Source: an uncultured Alcaligenaceae bacterium (GTDB taxonomy: Bacteria > Pseudomonadota > Gammaproteobacteria > Burkholderiales > Burkholderiaceae_B). Taken from it: a stretch of DNA of 44,562 bases. The stretch covers positions 1-44,562 of the forward strand of contig CALFXX010000060.1 in NCBI GenBank assembly GCA_937952975.1, given 5' to 3'. Position numbers and translations under genes: made by a program. The notes below the pieces were generated by a model. The model searched no databases and was not told the origin of the DNA. It was given only the letters and a program-made list of their open reading frames with translations. Shown piece by piece: positions 1 through 8,717 of the stretch (the stretch's first letter is position 1; each line of letters begins with the position of its first letter).

Positions 1-570
1 AATTCGATCGCCGAGCTAGTCACCTATGCGAAAGCGAACCCCGAAAAATTAAATTACGCCTCATTTGGCGTTGGTTCGGCAGGCCACATATTTTTTGAGA
101 TCCTGTCCCAACAAACAGGAATTCGCGCAACCCACGTGCCTTACAAAGGTACAGGTGAGGCAACTGTCGCTCAGCTAAACGGAGACTCGCCGTTAATGTT
201 CGACATGATTACCTCACCCTTACAGCAAATTCGATCAGGAAAGTTACGCCCGCTACTCGTGACAACGGCGACTCGCTCAAACGAACTACCGAACGTACCA
301 ACGAGTCGCGAGTCTGGCATCATCGAGCTCGAAATGCCTACATGGTTTGGTATGGTGGGACCAAAAGGAATACCACCGGTGATTGTCGCAGAACTCAACA
401 CAGCCATTGTCGAGGCTCTCAAAGCACCCGACATCGTGGCTTTAATTGAGAAACAAGGTATGACTCCAGCTCCCAGTACCCCTGCAGAATTTAAAAAATT
501 TGTAGAAGACTCAATCGCGATTATCCAGCGGGCAGCGACCTTGGCCGCCATTCCGAAAGTAGACGATTAA
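1..570 (+). CDS. Bug/TctC-family periplasmic binding protein, 5'-truncated by window edge
   Basis: The reading frame is open from base 1 and ends at TAA 568-570, giving 189 residues of the C-terminal half of a Bug protein. Bug proteins are two-lobed periplasmic receptors, mostly for carboxylated molecules; they can feed a TctAB membrane pair or act as ligand sensors. The piece contains the interdomain signature HVPYKG (residues 47-52), the LRPLLVTTATRS strand and a VPTSRESG motif typical of the family. The signal peptide and first lobe (about 130 residues) lie left of the window. An internal ATG at 136 is not the start, because strong homology continues upstream of it. The gene is convergent with the next Bug gene, 29 bases away. 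The ligand is unknown. Confidence 0.9.
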   Translation, partial: NSIAELVTYAKANPEKLNYASFGVGSAGHIFFEILSQQTGIRATHVPYKGTGEATVAQLNGDSPLMFDMITSPLQQIRSGKLRPLLVTTATRSNELPNVPTSRESGIIELEMPTWFGMVGPKGIPPVIVAELNTAIVEALKAPDIVALIEKQGMTPAPSTPAEFKKFVEDSIAIIQRAATLAAIPKVDD

Positions 571-599
571 ATCAAAATTGACGGCGTTCTTAACGCTGA

Positions 600-1577
600 T
601 CACTTTTTAACTTCAGCTGGCTTAGGCTTATCTTTGTAGACACTTGCCCAAAAAGTAATTGCCTCGGCGTAAAACTTTTCGGCCTCAGCGAACGTTGTTG
701 TTGAGACTTCGATGGCCATGTCTGCAATTTTTTTCTGAGTCTCTGGATCTTTCAAGGCATTATTCATGGCCACGTTAAAACGCTCGGCCATAGGCTTAGG
801 CAAAGCTTTGGGTGCATAGATCGCGAACCAACTGTCTGCAGTAAGGCCTGGGAGTCCGGATTCTTCAAACGTGGGCACGTCGGGCAGATAGGCTGCCCGC
901 TTAGTACCAGATACGCCGATCACGACCGCCTTACCCGTTTTCTCCATGCTAAAAGCCTCTGGGGTACCCGTCACGCCAGAAGAAATTTGGGCTCCTAGGA
1001 CACTGGTAATGATTGCAGCACCTCCAGCGTACGGAAGAATCGTCATATCAACGCCAGCTTTCTTGCCAATGACCTCACCGATCATTTCTGGTACACCGCC
1101 TGTTGTTGGCACGGCGTAGTTCGCTTGTTTTGGATCTTTTTTGATGTAATCAATGAACTGGGCAATATTTTTTATGTTGTTGGCAGCCGGAACACTCAGT
1201 GCCCACGGCAGCGTTGCAATTTTGCCGACCATCATAAAGTCGCGACCTGGCGAATAAGGGACGTCAGCAACAATGTAAGGCAGAATCGTTAAAGAACTGT
1301 CCGTATTGACCAAAAATACAGAACCATCTGCAGGTGAGTTCTTCACAAATTGCGTACCAATCTGAGCACTTGCACCCGCACGATTTTCAATGATAATTGG
1401 CTGTCCAAGTTCAGCACTTATTTTGGGTGCCAGCATCCGAGCCAGAACGTCAGTGGCGCCACCAGGTGCAAATGGCACTACGAACTTGATCGGTGCTTTA
1501 AATTCTTGCGCGCTCGCTGACGAAATGCCTGCGATTGAACCCAAAGCAAGAAGGGCAAGAGCAATTGTTTTTTTCAT
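600..1577 (-). CDS. Bug-family periplasmic binding protein (divergent member)
   Basis: This 325-residue protein has a clear Sec signal peptide (Lys-rich start, hydrophobic core, SSASA cleavage at about residue 23). The first-lobe motif VPFAPGGATD and the ENRAGAS stretch place it in the TctC family. Two signature sites differ from its relatives here: SPADGSVF replaces the usual PDGYT segment, and LPYAGG replaces HVPYKG. The pocket edge is therefore probably altered. The C-terminus ends in a Lys/Pro-rich tail. The ATG at 1577 follows a GGGATA ribosome-binding site. It lies downstream of the enolase-superfamily gene in the same direction (48-base gap), so it may bring in that enzyme's acid substrate. 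That link is inference. Confidence 0.92.
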   Translation of the reverse strand: MKKTIALALLALGSIAGISSASAQEFKAPIKFVVPFAPGGATDVLARMLAPKISAELGQPIIIENRAGASAQIGTQFVKNSPADGSVFLVNTDSSLTILPYIVADVPYSPGRDFMMVGKIATLPWALSVPAANNIKNIAQFIDYIKKDPKQANYAVPTTGGVPEMIGEVIGKKAGVDMTILPYAGGAAIITSVLGAQISSGVTGTPEAFSMEKTGKAVVIGVSGTKRAAYLPDVPTFEESGLPGLTADSWFAIYAPKALPKPMAERFNVAMNNALKDPETQKKIADMAIEVSTTTFAEAEKFYAEAITFWASVYKDKPKPAEVKK

Positions 1578-1625
1578 TTTTTATATCCCAAAGTAAGTGG
1601 ATCAATTCATACAAAAGATAGAAAG

Positions 1626-2807
1626 TTAAACCGACGCCTTGACTGGCCGGGCACGCACGGCCTCTTCGTTGATATCCGACCCCCAGCCTGGGCCCTCTGG
1701 CAACATGATTTCGCCATCGACAATTTGAATCGGATGGGTCATGTATTCGCGCGTAAACGCGGCTTCATCCACGACGTATTCCATGATGCTGAAATTTGAG
1801 GTCGCGGCCGAAAAATGCGCGCCCATCAAAGAAGACAGTTGACCGTGGTAATTGTGAGAAGCAACATTAATTTCAAAGCTCTCGGCCATGGTGGCCATCT
1901 TGGTGGCTTCTAGCAAACCGTTCCATTGAGGATCAATAATCGCCACATCAGTGGCGTTGGCTTCAAGATAAGGGCGTAGCGCTTGCCTTCCCAATAACGT
2001 TTCAAGCGAAGAGATCCGCGTTGTAGTCGATTGCTTAACTTCCGCCAAGGCTCGCGGGTCTTGGATATCAACTTCAAGCCACATCAAATTAAAGCGCTCG
2101 AGCGCGCGGGCGATTCGCTTTGCACCCTCCGGTTTAAAGTGAAAATTCAGATCTAACGCTAACTTCACACCTTTGCCAGCTCCCTGCTCAAAGGCTGCCA
2201 GTAAGTCAACGATCGAGGCTAGAATTTTGTCATCAAGATTCAGCTCTGGAAAACCTGTTCCGACGCCAAAACCCGGTCGATAATTAATGCACGCCCCGTT
2301 TTCAAAAGATAAGATATTTGTTTTAAGCGCCTTAAAGCCACGTGTCTTAGCCTCTTGCCCTAACGCCACGATATCATCGAGCGAGCGTAAGGGCGCAGCA
2401 TCAAACACTGGCGCAAAGCGCGAACGCAGCGTGCCGCATTGCGACCAATAGATTGGAAGCTTTTTACGCAGAGCCCCACCAAATAATTGATGCACGGGTA
2501 TATTCAACGCCTTAGCTTTCAAGTCTAGACAGGCGTTTTCAAGCGCGGCAATTGCCTGAGAGATCAAGCCACCAGAAAAAATTCGCGTGACCGCATACAA
2601 GTTGGCATGTATCAAATTGATTTGTCTTGGATCGGCCCCAATAAGGCTTTGTCCAAGTTTACGGATCACTCCGCCAAGCCCAGGGGAAGAACTTCCCTCA
2701 CTAAACTCTGACCAACCGATCAACCCTGAGTCGGTGGTGATTTTCAAAAAAGAAAGCGTACGCCAGCCACCATCTGCATGGAGGTCTTCTATTGCGGTGA
2801 TCTTCAC
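1626..2807 (-). CDS. Mandelate racemase/muconate lactonizing enzyme family protein, probable acid-sugar dehydratase
   Basis: A 393-residue, full-length member of the enolase superfamily: N-terminal capping domain (about 1-115) followed by a modified TIM barrel. Catalytic positions can be read directly: Lys162 (in FKALKTN), metal ligands Asp219, Glu245 and Glu269, and a barrel-end His318 in VASHNYHG. These enzymes remove a proton next to a carboxylate using Mg2+, and subgroups with this Lys/His pattern dehydrate or racemize sugar acids. The start is GTG at 2807, chosen for AGGAG six bases upstream. It sits between an NTF2-like gene upstream and a Bug gene downstream, all leftward. The substrate cannot be read from sequence; a galactonate- or mannonate-type acid is only one possibility. 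Confidence 0.88.
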   Translation of the reverse strand: MKITAIEDLHADGGWRTLSFLKITTDSGLIGWSEFSEGSSSPGLGGVIRKLGQSLIGADPRQINLIHANLYAVTRIFSGGLISQAIAALENACLDLKAKALNIPVHQLFGGALRKKLPIYWSQCGTLRSRFAPVFDAAPLRSLDDIVALGQEAKTRGFKALKTNILSFENGACINYRPGFGVGTGFPELNLDDKILASIVDLLAAFEQGAGKGVKLALDLNFHFKPEGAKRIARALERFNLMWLEVDIQDPRALAEVKQSTTTRISSLETLLGRQALRPYLEANATDVAIIDPQWNGLLEATKMATMAESFEINVASHNYHGQLSSLMGAHFSAATSNFSIMEYVVDEAAFTREYMTHPIQIVDGEIMLPEGPGWGSDINEEAVRARPVKASV

Positions 2808-2871
2808 GTTGTCTCCTAGGTCGTTTAAGACGGCCTTGTTTTATAAAAAATTGGCTTAAGTGCTAAAGTGC

Positions 2872-3294
2872 TTAAGTATTACCGAGCGGCGGCACATCCG
2901 GTGTCACCGAAAAATGATGCAGTTGAATCTTCCATTGTCCGTACAATTTGCTCAGGGCAAGCGTTGTGCGAAGAACAGATTGCGTCTTGCGACCGCCCTC
3001 GAGCACAAACGAAAACGCCCCTAAACCTTGAGCCATAAAGCTTTCTGGGCTGATTTGCACAAGCTCCTGTTCAACCAAGTCAAGCACCGCCGATTGAATA
3101 ATGCCATCGTACGAGGCAAAGTAAGCTTGGATTTCAGCAGCCCCGACCGAGTGCCCTGGGCGCCCACCATAAAACAAGGCATTGTCAGCGTACAGCGCTG
3201 CCAATGCTTCAGGGTTCCAAACTTTGGCCGCAGCGTTCCAAGAGTTTTGCATCACATCTAGAATCTGTTTCGGACTATTCGCACTCTGCGTCAT
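2872..3294 (-). CDS. NTF2/SnoaL-like fold small protein (DUF4440/SgcJ-type)
   Basis: A 140-residue cytoplasmic protein with no signal peptide. Length, the early helix pair (ILDVMQNSW), the LYADNALFYGGRP strand and the closing KIQLHHFSVTP strand match the cone-shaped NTF2-like fold. Members act as small isomerases or hydratases, or as binding domains; no catalytic residues can be assigned here. ATG 3294 follows AGGA at suitable spacing. It is the first gene of the leftward set with the enolase-superfamily protein and Bug (64 bases before the next start), and shares a 209-base divergent upstream region with the ABC binding protein. Function beyond the fold is unknown. Confidence 0.8.
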   Translation of the reverse strand: MTQSANSPKQILDVMQNSWNAAAKVWNPEALAALYADNALFYGGRPGHSVGAAEIQAYFASYDGIIQSAVLDLVEQELVQISPESFMAQGLGAFSFVLEGGRKTQSVLRTTLALSKLYGQWKIQLHHFSVTPDVPPLGNT

Positions 3295-3413
3295 CGTTGA
3301 ATCCTGTGTTTTTAATGATTAAGCGCCATGGCGTTACGGGTCAGAGCTAGTGTATCCGATCAAAAAATGCGTAAAGCAAGGGTTTTCTCTAGATTGGCCC
3401 TAAAGCATTTATT

Positions 3414-3433
3414 GCATATTTCAGGCAATATGC
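3414..3433. promoter_or_regulatory. Inverted repeat, candidate operator
   Basis: GCATATT and AATATGC form a perfect 7-base inverted repeat around a 6-base centre, in the divergent region between the NTF2-like gene and the ABC binding protein. An interleaved pair ATTGC/GCAAT adds symmetry. The spacing is right for a dimeric regulator, but no cognate regulator gene is adjacent and function is inferred. Confidence 0.35.
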
Positions 3434-3503
3434 CCTCGACAAATAAACAAACCACACGCTTTTTGCACTATTTCAAACGACTTTTTATGCACAGAGACCA
3501 ATA

Positions 3504-4730
3504 ATGAATTTCAAACAAACACTTTTTTCAACACTCATGGCAGCAGCTATTGTTAGCGCCGGCACGCTCACCGGCGCAGCTCAAGCACAGGAGGCCAAGC
3601 CTTTTCGCTTAGGTGCGATGGTTGATATGTCGGGCATCTACTCCACCCTTGGTGGGCAAGGTATGGTGAACTCTGTCAAGATGGCTGTCGAAGATTTTGG
3701 CGGCAAAGTGTTGGGCCGCCCGATTGAAGTTCTTTCTGCAAACTATCAAAACAAAGTAGATATCGCCTCGGCACGTGCGCGCGAGTGGATCGACCGCGAC
3801 GACGTACAGATGATTATTGAATCAAGCGACTCAGCGTCTGCCTTAGCCATGCAAAAAATCGGCAGAGAAAAGAAACGCATCATGATTTTTTCTGGCTCGG
3901 CTAGTTCAGTATTGACCAATGCCGAGTGCTCGCCTTACGGCGTACATTACGTTTACGATACATACGCCTTGGCTCATGGCACTGGCGCCGCTGTGACCAA
4001 AGCTGGCGGCGATAGTTGGTTTTTTATCACGGCCGATTATGCCTTTGGTCAAGCACTCGAAAAGGACACCAGCGAAGTCGTGCTCGCCAATGGCGGAAAG
4101 GTCTTGGGTAGCGTGCGTGCGCCACTGAACTCGCCCGATTTCTCTTCCTACCTCTTGCAAGCGCAATCCTCCAAAGCCAAAGTCATTGGCCTGGCTAACG
4201 CAGGCACAGACACACAGAACTCTGTGCGCCAAGCGTCTGAGTTTGGCATTATTCAAGCGGGTCAAAAAATGGCCACTTTGCTCGTGTTCTTGACAGATAT
4301 CAAGGGCATGGGGTTGCCTGTCGCTCAGGGCTTAATGTTTACCAATGGATTTTATTGGGACCGCACTGACGACACACGCGCTTTTGCCAAGCGTTGGGGC
4401 GCACGTAACAACGGTGCGATGCCAACCATGGTACAGGCCGGCGCCTATTCAGCCACCATGCATTATCTAAAAGCGGTTGCAGCGGCCGGAACCGAAGACG
4501 CTGATGCTGTCTCAGCAAAAATGAAAGAGTTAGAAATTAACGACTTCTTTGCCACTAAAGGTAAGATTCGCGCGGATGGCCGTATGGTGCACGACATGTA
4601 TTTGGCCGAAGCTAAAAAGCCTTCTGAATCGACTGGGCCTTGGGATCTGCTGAAAATCAATGCGGTCATTCCGGGCGATCAGGCGTTCAGACCCTTGTCT
4701 GAAAGTGTCTGCCCGTTGGTCAAAAAATGA
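3504..4730 (+). CDS. LivJ-type ABC transporter substrate-binding protein (orphan)
   Basis: A 408-residue periplasmic receptor of the branched-chain amino acid/amide family (Peripla_BP_6 type). The signal peptide runs to AAQAQ at about residue 29. It is followed by FRLGAMVDMSGIYSTLGG, the usual first strand and ligand loop, and by the SSDSASALAMQ and FSGSASSVLT segments that line the pocket. Its length is typical. No ABC permease or ATPase genes are near, so its partner is elsewhere or it serves as a receptor. Such proteins in catabolic regions often bind aromatic acids as well as amino acids; the ligand is not readable. It ends just before a strong double hairpin terminator. Confidence 0.92.
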   Translation: MNFKQTLFSTLMAAAIVSAGTLTGAAQAQEAKPFRLGAMVDMSGIYSTLGGQGMVNSVKMAVEDFGGKVLGRPIEVLSANYQNKVDIASARAREWIDRDDVQMIIESSDSASALAMQKIGREKKRIMIFSGSASSVLTNAECSPYGVHYVYDTYALAHGTGAAVTKAGGDSWFFITADYAFGQALEKDTSEVVLANGGKVLGSVRAPLNSPDFSSYLLQAQSSKAKVIGLANAGTDTQNSVRQASEFGIIQAGQKMATLLVFLTDIKGMGLPVAQGLMFTNGFYWDRTDDTRAFAKRWGARNNGAMPTMVQAGAYSATMHYLKAVAAAGTEDADAVSAKMKELEINDFFATKGKIRADGRMVHDMYLAEAKKPSESTGPWDLLKINAVIPGDQAFRPLSESVCPLVKK

Positions 4731-4745
4731 GATTCACGCGTTGAG

Positions 4746-4808
4746 TATAAGAAGAGCCACCTAGGTGGCTCTTCTTATATTATGTCGGCCACTTCGGTGG
4801 CCGTTTTT
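4746..4808 (+). terminator. Double hairpin: 34-base palindrome plus UUCG-loop intrinsic terminator
   Basis: Bases 4746-4779 are a perfect 34-base palindrome centred on CCTAGG. Right after it, CGGCCAC (4786-4792), TTCG, GTGGCCG (4797-4803) and five Ts form a textbook rho-independent terminator with a stable UUCG tetraloop. The T-tract follows in the rightward direction, so it ends the ABC binding-protein transcript. The second hairpin lies inside the last codons of the opposing enoyl-CoA hydratase gene. Confidence 0.88.
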
Positions 4809-5550
4809 CTATAAAGGCAGTAATCCCCTCTTTCGCATCGGGGCTTGCAGCGACCGCACAAAACGTATCGACGATTCCTCCGATATCTCGGCGATACTGA
4901 GAATCGTTTATACGCATAAAAGCCTTATGCCCCATTTGCATGACATGGGGTGATTTCGCGGCAAACATTTTAGCCATAGCGCGGGCGGCTTGCACGGCAG
5001 TACCCGGCTCAACAAGTTGGCTCACCAACCCAAGGTCAGCGGCCTCTTGGGCATCAAAGACGCGGCCGCTAAAAAGAATTTCAAAGGCTCGATGCCGCCC
5101 GATGATCGAGGGCAGATGTATAAAATGGATTGCAGGGATCATACCGACATCAATTTCTGGATAGCCAAACGTTGCCGATCGACTTGCAATGATCACGTTA
5201 CAAGAAATTGATAAGGTCATTCCGCCGGCGCGTGCTGCCCCATCGATCGCCGCGATCGACGGCTTCCCAAGTGTGTGCTGTACGTCTGCAAGTTCAACGT
5301 ACAACTGATCTAAAAATTCGCGTACCGACTTACCCGTTTCGTCGAGCAAAATATCTAGATCTAGCCCTGCGCAAAACCGTTTTGGCAAGGCACTCGTCAG
5401 AATCACTGCACGTACCTGCGAGTCATCACGCGCGGCCTTGAATGCTGAGACGATCTCAACAAGCATGGGGATGTTCAAGGCATTCACCGGCGCATGATTA
5501 AGCGTAATTTCTGCGACTTGATCGTTAACTGAATAATTAATGTATTTCAT
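4780..5550 (-). CDS. Enoyl-CoA hydratase/isomerase family protein
   Basis: A 256-residue crotonase-fold enzyme acting on acyl-CoA thioesters in the cytoplasm. The oxyanion-hole segment is present (RFCAGLDLD near 58-66 and ARAGGM at 106-111). Both acid/base glutamates of hydratases can be matched: Glu132 in YPEIDVG and Glu157 in AFEILFSG. The usual PGAGG loop between them is replaced by PAIHFIH, which suggests a different acyl group. The C-terminus KRPPKWPT is family-like. It lies 46 bases downstream of a CoA-transferase gene in the same direction, suggesting activation of an acid to its CoA ester and then hydration or isomerisation. That pathway order is inference. Confidence 0.9.
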   Translation of the reverse strand: MKYINYSVNDQVAEITLNHAPVNALNIPMLVEIVSAFKAARDDSQVRAVILTSALPKRFCAGLDLDILLDETGKSVREFLDQLYVELADVQHTLGKPSIAAIDGAARAGGMTLSISCNVIIASRSATFGYPEIDVGMIPAIHFIHLPSIIGRHRAFEILFSGRVFDAQEAADLGLVSQLVEPGTAVQAARAMAKMFAAKSPHVMQMGHKAFMRINDSQYRRDIGGIVDTFCAVAASPDAKEGITAFIEKRPPKWPT

Positions 5551-5596
5551 TTAAGACTGAAACCTTTAATCGTTTGTATAGATTGCACGCATTGCC

Positions 5597-6781
5597 CTAC
5601 TGAACCACGCCGGCACTACGCAACGCGTCGATCGCCTCGATCGTATAGCCCAGTTCAGATAACACCTCTTGCGTATGTTCGCCCAACATAGGGGGTGGTC
5701 GGTGCGCACGACGGTCTTCATCTTGAAATTTAATCGGCAAACCGATCTGCTGCAGCGTCCCCACCGTTGGATGCACAGTCTGTACGATCAGCCCTCGCGC
5801 TGCAACCTGCGGATGCGCTAAGGCTTCGCTCAGCTTGTGGATAGGTGCTGCAGGCACACCACTTTGACTCAAGCACTCAAGCCACTGTGCGAGTGTCTTA
5901 GTTTTCATCTTAGTCTGCACAAGCGCAACGGTTGTACTCATGTTTTTTACACGTAACGCATTCGTCGCCAGATCTGGTCGATCAACATGCTCTTCTAAAC
6001 CTGCCACCGCACAGAAGCGGCGCCATTGTGCATCATTACCGGCGCCCAGCATAATTGGATGATCAGCTGTTTCAAAGACTTGATAGGGACACATTGAGGG
6101 GTGCCCTGTACCCATCGGTTTAGGATCCGTTCCGCTTTGCCAATAGCTCTGTGCCATATAGGTCATGAGACCAAGCGAGGTATCCAATAACGACAGCTCA
6201 AGGTAAACGCCTTTACCGGTTCTCCCACGCTCTAGCAAGGCCGCAAGCACTCCGCTCAAGCCAAACATGCCCGTGCCCATGTCCACGGGCGAAAAGCTTG
6301 CCCTCGCGAGCTTGCCGTCTGGCGCTCCCATCGAACTCACCATGCCACTAAAGGCTTGGAGCATGACATCGTAGCCCGGCTCGTTGCCCAGCGGCCCTGC
6401 GCGGCCATAGCCAGAAATTTCACAATAGATGAGCTGAGGATTTAATCCGCTCAGGGTGGCGTGATCGACTTTAAGCTTGGCTGCAGTGCCGCCCCCAAAG
6501 CCTTGTAAAACAACATCTGCGCTTTTTACAAGTTCGTGTAAGATTTGTTGACCTGCCAGAGTTTTCAAATCGAGCGCCAAACTCCGTTTATTGTGATTGA
6601 CCGCCATAAAGATTGCCGATTGACCATTGGTTTGTGGCAACCAGCCGCGAGTATCATCGCCTTTACCTACGGGCTCGATTTTTATGATCTCGGCGCCTAA
6701 TTCACCAAGATATTGCGTGCAAAGTGGCCCAGCCAGCACCTTACTCAGATCGACCACTTTAATGCCCTTGAGTGGCTGCAT
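5597..6781 (-). CDS. CaiB/BaiF (family III) CoA-transferase
   Basis: A 394-residue enzyme that moves CoA between carboxylic acids. The start LKGIKVVDLSKVLAGPLCTQYLGELGAE is split here only by family-typical residues, and the catalytic aspartate is Asp138 in EPGYDVM. The GGG stretch at 96-98 and the small C-terminal domain with ALAHPQVAARG are also standard. Length is normal, so the subunit is complete. Start ATG 6781 gives MQPLKGIKV, matching relatives. It heads a leftward pair with the enoyl-CoA hydratase. Donor and acceptor acids are unknown; succinyl-CoA or formyl-CoA type donors are common in the family. Confidence 0.93.
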   Translation of the reverse strand: MQPLKGIKVVDLSKVLAGPLCTQYLGELGAEIIKIEPVGKGDDTRGWLPQTNGQSAIFMAVNHNKRSLALDLKTLAGQQILHELVKSADVVLQGFGGGTAAKLKVDHATLSGLNPQLIYCEISGYGRAGPLGNEPGYDVMLQAFSGMVSSMGAPDGKLARASFSPVDMGTGMFGLSGVLAALLERGRTGKGVYLELSLLDTSLGLMTYMAQSYWQSGTDPKPMGTGHPSMCPYQVFETADHPIMLGAGNDAQWRRFCAVAGLEEHVDRPDLATNALRVKNMSTTVALVQTKMKTKTLAQWLECLSQSGVPAAPIHKLSEALAHPQVAARGLIVQTVHPTVGTLQQIGLPIKFQDEDRRAHRPPPMLGEHTQEVLSELGYTIEAIDALRSAGVVQ

Positions 6782-6819
6782 AGCATTCCTTCGTCAATAA
6801 ACTTTGAGTACAACATACC

Positions 6820-7446
6820 ATGACACAAAAGTTTTTATTGTGCCTCTTCTGTCTGATGTCTTTATTAACAGGTGTCGCGATGGCTACTGAAGAACCTTCA
6901 TACACGAGCGTCTTGCAAGAGGCTGCGTTTGAAATTAGAGAATACCCCGCACTCATTGCTGCCGAAGTGACCGTGCAAGGCGATCGCAGTGAAGCCGTCA
7001 GCGCTGGGTTTCGTTTGCTTGCGGGATACATTTTTGGTGGAAATACGCGCAAGCAGAGCATTGCCATGACTGCACCGGTCATTCAAAACGAAGCTTCAAG
7101 TGAAAAAATAGCGATGACTGCACCTGTCATACAAAGTCCGGATCCTGAAGGCTGGATCATCCGCTTTATTATGCCGGCGAGCTACACGCTCGAGACCCTG
7201 CCAACGCCGAATGATCCAAAGGTTAGGCTTGTGCGTTTGCCACCCAAGCGGTTTGCAGTCGTACGTTTTTCGGGGTTGGTCGACGACAAGGATGTCGAAG
7301 AACAAACCGCGGCACTGCGTGCCTTCGTGAGCAAACAGCAGTTGACAGCAGTAGGTACGCCCTCGCTTGCCCGCTATGATCCGCCTTGGACTCTTTGGTT
7401 TTTACGACGTAACGAAATCATGCTTGAATTGAGTCCCAAAAAATAA
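6820..7446 (+). CDS. SOUL-family haem-binding protein, exported
   Basis: A 208-residue protein with an N-terminal signal segment (hydrophobic 4-20, AMA cleavage region near 20-22). It then has the SOUL/HBP fold start YEIREYP-like sequence (FEIREYPALIAAEV) and the paired signature IAMTAPVIQ at 81-89 and 97-105. The C-terminal half has the usual RFAVVRFSGLVDD and RYDPPWTLWFLRRNE motifs. SOUL proteins bind tetrapyrroles; the bacterial exported ones have no settled role. It is divergent from the CoA-transferase, with 38 bases between starts, and has no obvious partner gene. Base composition is like its neighbours. Confidence 0.92.
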   Translation: MTQKFLLCLFCLMSLLTGVAMATEEPSYTSVLQEAAFEIREYPALIAAEVTVQGDRSEAVSAGFRLLAGYIFGGNTRKQSIAMTAPVIQNEASSEKIAMTAPVIQSPDPEGWIIRFIMPASYTLETLPTPNDPKVRLVRLPPKRFAVVRFSGLVDDKDVEEQTAALRAFVSKQQLTAVGTPSLARYDPPWTLWFLRRNEIMLELSPKK

Positions 7447-7529
7447 GTAGCCCCTCAATGCAAGCTCACTGCAGCACCTTAGACCTCGTAACGGCCTAGT
7501 AGCTGCCTGGTATCGCTCGAGCGAAGACC

Positions 7530-8504
7530 TCAGTCGGCTTTCATCCCGGTCTTTTTGATGAGTTCGGCCCATTGCTTGAGCTCATTTTGAATGGCCGTTT
7601 TCATTTGCTCGGGGGTCATTTTTAGCGGTTCGTAACCATCTTGTCGAATAATCTTTAACACCTCAGGGTCGTCCATCGTTGCGTTGAGCGCCGCGACAAG
7701 TTTGGCGGTAATAGCTGGGGGTAGACCCGCGGGCCCGACTACACCAAACCACACCGGCGAATCAAAGCCTGGAAAACCACTTTCAGCGATGGTTGGTACA
7801 TCAGGAAACATGCTGCTACGTGCTAGCGAGCTCACAGCCAGCGCCTTAACTTGACCCGCTTCGACGTTGGTGGCGATTGAGCCAATTGACGAGAACAGCA
7901 CTGCAATGTGACCGCCCAACAAATCAGTTAACGCGCCAGCCCCACCCTTATACGGCACATGCGCAATCTGCAAACCGGTTTCAATCTTGAACTGCTCGGC
8001 TGCAAGATGTCCCGAACCACCGATCCCAGACGTGCCATAGCTCCATTGCGCAGGATTCGCTTTTGCCAGAGCAATAAAACTTTTTACATCCTTGGCGGGC
8101 GAGGTCGGCAAGACCGCAATCAGCGATCCCCCACTTGATACCATCCCGATCGGAGTGAAATCTTTAACTGGGTCAAAGCTCGACTTACGCAACGAAGGAC
8201 CAAAGGTCATTGGACCTTGCGAGGTTAGATGAATCGTGTAGCCATCGGCCGGTGCACGCGCGACCAGTTCGAGAGCAATGCCGCCCGCGACCCCCGGGCG
8301 ATATTCCATCACGATCGTTTGACCTAAAAATTTTGCCATCCGATCAGCCACAGGACGCGCAAGCTTATCTGCTGCGCCACCAGCAGTGAAACCTACCACC
8401 ATCTTAATTGGCTTGTCGGCAGGATATTCTGCTGCGAAGCCTAAAGACGGCGAACCTAAAAGGGCAATAAATAAAGCAACAGCGCCTAGCTTGCCTGATT
8501 TCAA
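7530..8504 (-). CDS. Bug-family periplasmic binding protein
   Basis: 324 residues, complete. The signal peptide ends near LGFAA (24-25). The first lobe carries GFTAGGAADKLARP, with one Asp in the ligand loop, and PADGYTIHL. The second lobe carries HVPYKGGAGALTDLLGG. It stands alone leftward, with a second Bug gene diverging from the same 213-base region. A TCGCTCGAGCGA palindrome at 7513-7524 follows the stop. No enzyme gene is in its transcript, so its ligand is unguessable from context. Confidence 0.93.
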   Translation of the reverse strand: MKSGKLGAVALFIALLGSPSLGFAAEYPADKPIKMVVGFTAGGAADKLARPVADRMAKFLGQTIVMEYRPGVAGGIALELVARAPADGYTIHLTSQGPMTFGPSLRKSSFDPVKDFTPIGMVSSGGSLIAVLPTSPAKDVKSFIALAKANPAQWSYGTSGIGGSGHLAAEQFKIETGLQIAHVPYKGGAGALTDLLGGHIAVLFSSIGSIATNVEAGQVKALAVSSLARSSMFPDVPTIAESGFPGFDSPVWFGVVGPAGLPPAITAKLVAALNATMDDPEVLKIIRQDGYEPLKMTPEQMKTAIQNELKQWAELIKKTGMKAD

Positions 8505-8540
8505 AAGTGTCTCCGAGTAGGTTTTTGCAATGCTTTTGTT

Positions 8541-8558
8541 TTATTTTTATAAAAATAA
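8541..8558. promoter_or_regulatory. 18-base AT-only palindrome upstream of divergent Bug genes
   Basis: TTATTTTTATAAAAATAA is a perfect palindrome 37-54 bases before the leftward Bug start. It contains a TATAAA core usable as a -10 element on either strand. Because it is A/T only it could also arise by chance; a regulatory role is inferred from position. Confidence 0.3.
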
Positions 8559-8717
8559 TCACTTCAACCGAATCATAACGGTCTGCTACAAAGCAAACAA
8601 TACCTTGTATTTTTGAACTCTCGGTTTACACTTCGCCTCACACGATGCATGGCTTGAGCTCATTCTTGTTTGCCTTGAGCCTCGAGTTCATCAAAAAAAT
8701 GCCCTTCGGAGATCGAC

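Noticed and set aside
584..596. GCGTT/AACGC hairpin between the first two Bug genes
   Set aside because: Only a five-base stem with a three-base loop and no T-run directly after it; not enough for a terminator call.
3463..3491. TTGCAC and TATGCA with a 17-base spacer before the ABC receptor gene
   Set aside because: The predicted transcript start would leave only about six bases before the ATG, too short for a normal leader; matches to consensus are also weak.
7513..7524. TCGCTCGAGCGA palindrome after a Bug gene
   Set aside because: Twelve bases with no loop and no T-tract; chance is a sufficient explanation.
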